A stretch of 11,022 nucleotides of DNA, taken from assembly GCA_003552425.1 (NCBI GenBank), contig PUMC01000002.1:1-11022 (forward strand), in the 5' to 3' direction. Both the position numbers and the translations under genes were made by a program. Under the pieces are notes generated by a model that did no database searches, had not been told where the DNA came from, and was given only the letters and a program-made list of their open reading frames with translations. Every line of letters starts with the position of its first letter. Position 1 is the first letter of the stretch. Positions 6,508 to 11,022 of the stretch are shown one piece after another. Source of the DNA: Candidatus Acetothermia bacterium (GTDB lineage Bacteria; Bipolaricaulota; Bipolaricaulia; Bipolaricaulales; Bipolaricaulaceae).

Positions 6508-9500
6508 AGGTGGCCCACGCGGGCGGCGGGCAAGCCCAAGAACAGCGCCCTGCCCGTCGCCCGTCGTTCCTAAGGACGCTTGTTGCCCGCCCCGCCACGG
6601 CGATCGGGCTCGTGCTGGTGGGTGTGTTCGTGGTGTTCGCGCTGTTCGGTCCGTGGATCGCGCCCTACGGCGCCACCCAGCAAATCCCCGCCGCTGCCCG
6701 GCAGGGGCCTTCGCTGCAGCACTTCTTCGGCACGGACCATCTCGGTCGTGATGTGTTCAGCCGTGTTGTGCTGGGAACAGGGAGCGTCGTCGGGCTGGCT
6801 GGGCTGGGGACCGTTCTCGCTGTGCTCTCAGGGACCCTCGTGGGGCTGTTGAGCGGCTACCGCGGGGGGTGGTTCGACGAGGTGGTCATGCGGCTGTTCG
6901 ACAGCCTCCTGGCCATCCCCGCGCTCTTGTTGGCGCTCTTGTTCCTGGGGGCGCTGGGGCCCACGCGCACGGGCGTGGCTCTGGTGCTCCTTGTTGTGTA
7001 CACGCCCATCGTTGCCCGCGTGGTCCGCGCGCAGGTCCTGGCCACGAAGCCCAAGGCGTTCGTGGAGATGGCACGCTTGCAAGGGGAGCGGCTGCCGCGG
7101 CTCCTCGTTCGGGAGATCCTGCCGTCGGCGCTGCCGGCCCTGTCGGTGGAGGCAGCCCTGCGTTTCTCCTATGCGATCTTCCTCGTGGCGTCACTTGGGT
7201 TTCTCGGTGTGGGGGTGGGCCCTCCGTCTCCGAACTGGGGGCTTATGGTGAGCGAAGCCCGCAACTACGCCACGCTGACGCCGTGGGCGCTCTTCTTCCC
7301 GGCGGGGGCGATCGCGCTGCTGGTGGTGGCGGTGAACCTGGCGGCCGATGGCCTGAAGCAGGCGCTCCTGGATCCGGGTCACGACGGAGGCCGGCCTGCG
7401 GTAGCCACGCCAGCCCTCCCCGGGCTGGCCCGGGCACCGTCGGAGCACAACGCAGGGCCCTTGCTCTCGCTTCAGGGGGTCACCGTGGACTACGCGCAGG
7501 GAAGCCGCTGGCAAGGGGCGGTGCGGTCCGTGGATCTTGATGTAAGGGCCGGGGAAGTGTGCGCGGTTGTGGGCGAGAGCGGTTCCGGGAAGACCACACT
7601 TGCGCTAGCCCTGCTCCGCTATCTGAGTCCCAACGGCCGCGTTCGTGCTGGCAGGGCCATGCTGCGCGGTGACGATCTTTTGCGGCTTCCCGACGGCGCG
7701 CTGCGGCAGCTTCGGGGCCGCAGGGTGGGTTTCGTCCCCCAGGACCCCCAGGTGTCCCTGAACCCCTCGCATCGGATCGGTACCCAGATGGCCGAACAGA
7801 TCAGGGCACACGGGCGTCTGAGCCGCGGCGCGGCCCGAAGCCGTGCCCTCAAGCTCCTCGGCGATGTCGATATCGCTGAACCGCAGCGGGTGGCCCGGAG
7901 CTACCCCCATCAGCTCTCCGGGGGGATGCAGCAGCGGGTGATGATCGCCATGGCCCTGAGTACCGATCCGGAGCTTCTGATCCTCGATGAGCCCACGACG
8001 GGCCTGGATGTGACCACGCAGGCGGTTGTGCTCGATCTCCTGCGCTTGGTCATCCACCGGCGAGACGCGGCAGCGCTCTACATCACCCACAACCTCGGTG
8101 TCGTGGCTCAGGTTGCCCATCGGGTCGCGGTCCTGTACGGAGGAGAGCTCGTAGAGGACGGCGACGTTGACACGCTGTTCGCCCATCCCCTGCACCCTTA
8201 CACCCATGGGTTGATGGCCAGCGTTCCCCGCCTGGGAGAAGGAGGACGCGAGGTGGCGTTGGCAGCGATGCCGGGGCGCATCCCCGAACTCGGGGAGACC
8301 CCGGAGGCCTGTGTGTTCGCGCCACGCTGTCCGCTGGCGGTGGAGGCCTGCCGGGCGGCGCAACCGCCGCTGGTGGAGGTCGAAGGGGGGCGCAGGCGCG
8401 TGCGCTGCCTGCGGTGGGACGAGGTTCGTGAAGGGAGGGCACAGCTTCGCTGGCCGGTCGAGGAAGCGGATGAGGCCGCCGCGGAGGAAGCGGGCACCGT
8501 GCTGTCGGTACAGGAGCTCTACAAGCACTTCCCTGGCCGGCGTACGCTTCGCGGGCGAACGGCGCCCGTGCGGGCGGTGGATCGTGTGGACCTGACGGTA
8601 AGGGCTGGAGAGACGCTGGGGCTCGTGGGGGAGAGCGGCTCCGGGAAGAGCACGCTAGCCCGCGTCGTGGCGGGGCTGGAGGTGGCGGATTCCGGGAAGC
8701 TCACGCTCCTCGAACGGCGCCTGCCGGCCAGGCTCTCCCGGCGCGATCGCTCGCAGCTTGGAGCGCTGCAGATGGTGTTCCAGAACCCTGATGAAGCTCT
8801 GAACCCCCACTTCTCGCTGGGTGAGACCCTATCCCGCCCTCTTGTCCGGCTTCGCGGGCGCCGCCGCGGCGAGGCGTGGGCGGAAGGAGGCGGGCTGCTA
8901 GAGCTCGTTCGGTTGCCCGCCTCTTACATGGGCCGTCGCCCCCACGAACTCAGCGGCGGCGAGCGTCAGCGGGTGGCGTTGGCCCGGGCCTTTGCCGCCA
9001 GCCCGAAGCTAATCGTGCTCGATGAGCCGACCTCTGCGTTGGATGTCTCCGTCCAAGCAAGCCTGCTCAACCTTCTGCGGGCGCTTCAAGAGCGCGAGGG
9101 CGGGGCATACCTGTTCATCTCCCACGATCTCGCGGTGGTGGGGCACCTGGCCGATCGGGTGGCGGTGATGTACCGGGGGCGGCTGATGGAGCTGGGGGCT
9201 ACGGAGGCAGTGTTCGCGCCGCCTTACCACCCCTACACCGAGGCGCTGCTCGCCTCGGTCCCGCTTGCCGACCCGCAAGCGACCCAGGCCAAAGTGCGGC
9301 TACCCGACACCATCAGCCAGGATACGGCTTCCGGATGCCCCTTCCAGCAACGCTGTCCACGGAAGCTCGGGATGCTGTGCGAACAGGAGGTTCCGCCATG
9401 GAGGCCGACGGAAACCGATGCCGGGATCCTCTGTCACATCGCGCTCGAGGACCTGTGCAAGGCGCAGGGTCCCGTGTTCCGCTTCACCGACCGTAGGTAC

Positions 9501-9521
9501 TGCGCCGAGGAGGACCGATGA
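6504..9521 (+). CDS. Fused ABC transporter: DppC-like permease + DppD-like ATPase + DppF-like ATPase
   Basis: One 1005-residue polypeptide carries three Dpp/Opp subunits that are usually separate. Residues 1-290 are the DppC-type permease: first helix near 33-52, FFGTDHLGRDVFSRV block, EAA loop from E188 (EMARLQG...REILPSALPAL), and GFLGVGVGPPSPNWG. After a 30-residue Pro/Ala linker, ATPase 1 (320-640) has Walker A GESGSGKT 357-364, signature LSGG 471-474, Walker B D495/catalytic E496 and switch H529. An acidic Ala/Glu linker (about 645-665) leads to ATPase 2 (666-1005) with GESGSGKST 709-717, LSGGE 816-820, D840/E841 and H874. Both ATPases end in the oligo_HPY extension with four Cys each (603, 609, 616, 635; 945, 951, 959, 977), the pattern linked to a [4Fe-4S] cluster in DppD proteins. 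All catalytic residues look intact. The start GTG overlaps the upstream stop (GTGA); GTG 6510 is an alternative. Continuous linkers argue against a sequencing artefact. Confidence 0.95.
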   Translation: MKVAHAGGGQAQEQRPARRPSFLRTLVARPATAIGLVLVGVFVVFALFGPWIAPYGATQQIPAAARQGPSLQHFFGTDHLGRDVFSRVVLGTGSVVGLAGLGTVLAVLSGTLVGLLSGYRGGWFDEVVMRLFDSLLAIPALLLALLFLGALGPTRTGVALVLLVVYTPIVARVVRAQVLATKPKAFVEMARLQGERLPRLLVREILPSALPALSVEAALRFSYAIFLVASLGFLGVGVGPPSPNWGLMVSEARNYATLTPWALFFPAGAIALLVVAVNLAADGLKQALLDPGHDGGRPAVATPALPGLARAPSEHNAGPLLSLQGVTVDYAQGSRWQGAVRSVDLDVRAGEVCAVVGESGSGKTTLALALLRYLSPNGRVRAGRAMLRGDDLLRLPDGALRQLRGRRVGFVPQDPQVSLNPSHRIGTQMAEQIRAHGRLSRGAARSRALKLLGDVDIAEPQRVARSYPHQLSGGMQQRVMIAMALSTDPELLILDEPTTGLDVTTQAVVLDLLRLVIHRRDAAALYITHNLGVVAQVAHRVAVLYGGELVEDGDVDTLFAHPLHPYTHGLMASVPRLGEGGREVALAAMPGRIPELGETPEACVFAPRCPLAVEACRAAQPPLVEVEGGRRRVRCLRWDEVREGRAQLRWPVEEADEAAAEEAGTVLSVQELYKHFPGRRTLRGRTAPVRAVDRVDLTVRAGETLGLVGESGSGKSTLARVVAGLEVADSGKLTLLERRLPARLSRRDRSQLGALQMVFQNPDEALNPHFSLGETLSRPLVRLRGRRRGEAWAEGGGLLELVRLPASYMGRRPHELSGGERQRVALARAFAASPKLIVLDEPTSALDVSVQASLLNLLRALQEREGGAYLFISHDLAVVGHLADRVAVMYRGRLMELGATEAVFAPPYHPYTEALLASVPLADPQATQAKVRLPDTISQDTASGCPFQQRCPRKLGMLCEQEVPPWRPTETDAGILCHIALEDLCKAQGPVFRFTDRRYCAEEDR

Positions 9522-10462
9522 GCCGGTTCCTTCTTCGCCGGCTGGCGTTCTTGGGCTTGACGCTCGTGTTCACCTCGATGCTCGTGTTCGCTGTGACGCA
9601 GCTTCTGCCCGGGGATGTGGCCCGGATCGTGCTGGGTCGGGATGCTGGTGCCGCGGCGCTGGAGCGCTTTCGCGCGGAGTGGGGGCTCACGGACCCGGTG
9701 CCCGTGCAGTACGGACGGTGGCTGGCGGGGTTCGTGTCGGGGGATTGGGGTACGTCCTACAGCACGCGAACAGAGATCCGACCGCTGGTCCTGGGCCGGC
9801 TGGGTAACTCCCTGAGGCTGGCCGGCCTTACGCTCCTTGTTGCCGTGCCCTTGGGTATCTTCCTCGGTGTGCTGGCGGGTCTGTTCGAGGGAAAACCCGT
9901 AGATACGCTCATCAGCGTGGGCACCCTGGCCGTGGTGGGTCTTCCCGAGTTCGTCACCGGGCTGGCACTGATCCAGGTGTTCGCCTATGTCCTGGGGGTG
10001 CTCCCCGCGAGCTCGGCTGTGCGTCCGAGGACCCCGTTCCTCGAAGCGCTGCCGTCGCTCGTGCTTCCTGCGCTCACGGCGACGCTTGTCATGCTGGGCT
10101 ACGTGGCCCGGTTGACGCGGGCGCAGGTTGTGGAAGAGCTCAGGCGCCCTTACGTGCGCACGGCGGTCCTCAAGGGCTTACCTTGGCGGCGGGTGGTGGT
10201 GCGTCACGTTCTTCGCAACGCCCTGCTCCCCACCGTCACCGTGGTGGCGATCAGCTTCGGCTGGCTCATCGGGGGGATCATCGTCATTGAGAACGTGTTC
10301 AACTACCCGGGGTTGGGAAGGCTGCTGCTCTTTGCGATCGATCGCCGGGATTTCCCGCTGCTCACGGTGATCTCGATGGTTGTGGTGCTGGGTGTGCTGC
10401 TGGCGAACCTGGCTGCGGATCTTCTCTACGCGTGGCTCAACCCGCGGATTCGCCTTGATTGA
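9518..10462 (+). CDS. ABC transporter permease, DppB-like
   Basis: 314-residue inner-membrane permease, partner of the DppC-like domain of the preceding fused protein. It opens with the family start FLLRRLAFLGLTLVFTSMLVF (helix about 9-30) and LPGD, then WGLTDPVPVQYGRWL and GDWGTSY typical of DppB. The core transport domain starts at about 93 and has five further helices. The cytoplasmic EAA loop is at 212-239 (YVRTAVLKG, then HVLRNALLPTV), which contacts the ATPases. IENVFNYPGLGRLL (257-270) is a near-invariant family block. Start ATG 9518 overlaps the upstream TGA (ATGA) and has GAGGAGG 4 bases before it. Placing B last, after the ATPases, is unlike the usual A-B-C-D-F order. The gene's last 26 bases overlap a convergent gene, leaving no room for a terminator. 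Confidence 0.95.
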   Translation: MSRFLLRRLAFLGLTLVFTSMLVFAVTQLLPGDVARIVLGRDAGAAALERFRAEWGLTDPVPVQYGRWLAGFVSGDWGTSYSTRTEIRPLVLGRLGNSLRLAGLTLLVAVPLGIFLGVLAGLFEGKPVDTLISVGTLAVVGLPEFVTGLALIQVFAYVLGVLPASSAVRPRTPFLEALPSLVLPALTATLVMLGYVARLTRAQVVEELRRPYVRTAVLKGLPWRRVVVRHVLRNALLPTVTVVAISFGWLIGGIIVIENVFNYPGLGRLLLFAIDRRDFPLLTVISMVVVLGVLLANLAADLLYAWLNPRIRLD

Positions 10463-11022
10463 TCCCCGGGGTACCTCTCCCGAGGATGCGGTCGATCGTC
10501 CCCTTAAGTCGCTTGTGGTGGGTTCCCTTCCAGTAGAGCTTTGCGCATCCGGTGCACAGGAGAAACGTATCGCGCCACGCGCGGACCCGCGGCGGAATGC
10601 GGGGGAGCACCTGATCCTTATCCACCGGGGCCAGGGCTGCTCCGCAGGCAAGGCAGCGGCTGAACGGCTGGGCCGTACGCCCGAGGTCGAACCGCTGCAC
10701 GACCTCTCGGGCCTGCGCCTCCGGATCCTCGGAACGGACCCAGTAGCCGTGCTGGACCGCACTGCGCTTGAGAAGGGCCCGGTCGCGCGTGAGCACGATC
10801 CGGCGATCGCGGGCGGCTCGCTCGGCGATCGTGGCATCGTCGAGGGCTTGAGCGTAGACGGTGTCGAAACCCAGCAACCTGAGGATGCGGGCGAGCTTCC
10901 CCAGGTGCGCGTCAGCGAGGAACGTTGTCTCCCGGAGCGGCTCGGGCCGAACCTTCTGCACCGTGGCCACGTCAAGCGTTTCGAACACGGGATATACGGC
11001 CACCCGGTCGCCGTCGTCCAGC
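10437..11022 (-). CDS. Mut7-C RNase domain protein with zinc ribbon; 5' end outside window
   Basis: Belongs to the Mut7-C family (PIN-like fold, predicted RNase; named after C. elegans MUT-7). The frame is open to the right edge, and the visible LDDGDRVAVYPVFE at the edge is the end of the ubiquitin/ThiS-like domain that commonly precedes Mut7-C, so the gene starts beyond 11022 and the GTG at 11003 is internal. Counting from that GTG: TFLADAHLGKLARILRLLGFDT (27-48) with Asp31, then DDATIAERAARDRRIVLTRDRALL with Asp55/56, Glu61 and Asp74 as likely metal ligands. The zinc ribbon is C117-x2-C120 and C150-x2-C153, followed by the typical YWKGTHHKRL tail. Substrate and role are unknown for most bacterial members. 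It overlaps the DppB gene tail to tail by 26 bases. Confidence 0.9.
   Translation of the reverse strand, partial: LDDGDRVAVYPVFETLDVATVQKVRPEPLRETTFLADAHLGKLARILRLLGFDTVYAQALDDATIAERAARDRRIVLTRDRALLKRSAVQHGYWVRSEDPEAQAREVVQRFDLGRTAQPFSRCLACGAALAPVDKDQVLPRIPPRVRAWRDTFLLCTGCAKLYWKGTHHKRLKGTIDRILGRGTPGINQGESAG

Noticed and set aside
7605..8528. 307-codon minus-strand open frame within the fused transporter gene
   Set aside because: Antisense to intact ABC ATPase motifs; composition typical of shadow frames.
7572..8655. Near-identical 20-base stretches at about 7575 and 8631 as a possible DNA repeat
   Set aside because: They encode the two Walker A motifs (GESGSGK), so the similarity reflects protein conservation between the paired ATPases.

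Overview
The window is an ordinary-looking stretch of a GC-rich bacterial chromosome (roughly 60-65% GC, estimated by eye), densely packed, with frequent GTG starts and AAGGAGG/GAGGAGG ribosome binding sites. There is no phage, IS, CRISPR, tRNA or rRNA signature. The sequence does not settle the phylum. A bacterial GlnRS, a GC-rich genome and a solute-binding protein with a plain (non-lipoprotein) signal peptide fit a diderm from a deep or poorly sampled lineage, but this is only a guess. No gap between genes exceeds about 180 bases.

Left part (1-3654, + strand): the C-terminal end of a Ca2+-type P-type ATPase, then glutaminyl-tRNA synthetase (glnS), then a translationally coupled pair of unrecognised genes. 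The first of the pair encodes a 182-residue exported, Gly/Ala-rich protein with a double-glycine-leader-like motif and a heptad-spaced histidine stripe. The second encodes an 89-residue protein with two membrane helices. This pair is the best candidate for something undescribed.

Middle part (3713-4828, - strand): an RsuA/RluB-type rRNA pseudouridine synthase lies downstream of a small helix-turn-helix protein with a very basic tail. The HTH gene is divergent from the transporter operon. The 182-bp gap between them holds a recognisable promoter for the HTH gene, three GTTCTG/CAGAAC half-sites, a -10-like element and a strong GC hairpin in the transporter leader.

Right part (5011-10462, + strand): a peptide/oligosaccharide-type (Dpp/Opp, SBP family 5) ABC transporter encoded by only three genes: binding protein, one 1005-residue polypeptide fusing the DppC-like permease to both ATPases, and the DppB-like permease last. 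Each junction is a 4-base start/stop overlap (GTGA, then ATGA). The predicted complex is binding protein + DppB + fused C-D-F. Converging on it, and overlapping its last 26 bases, is a Mut7-C family gene (PIN-like RNase domain plus zinc ribbon) that runs off the right edge.
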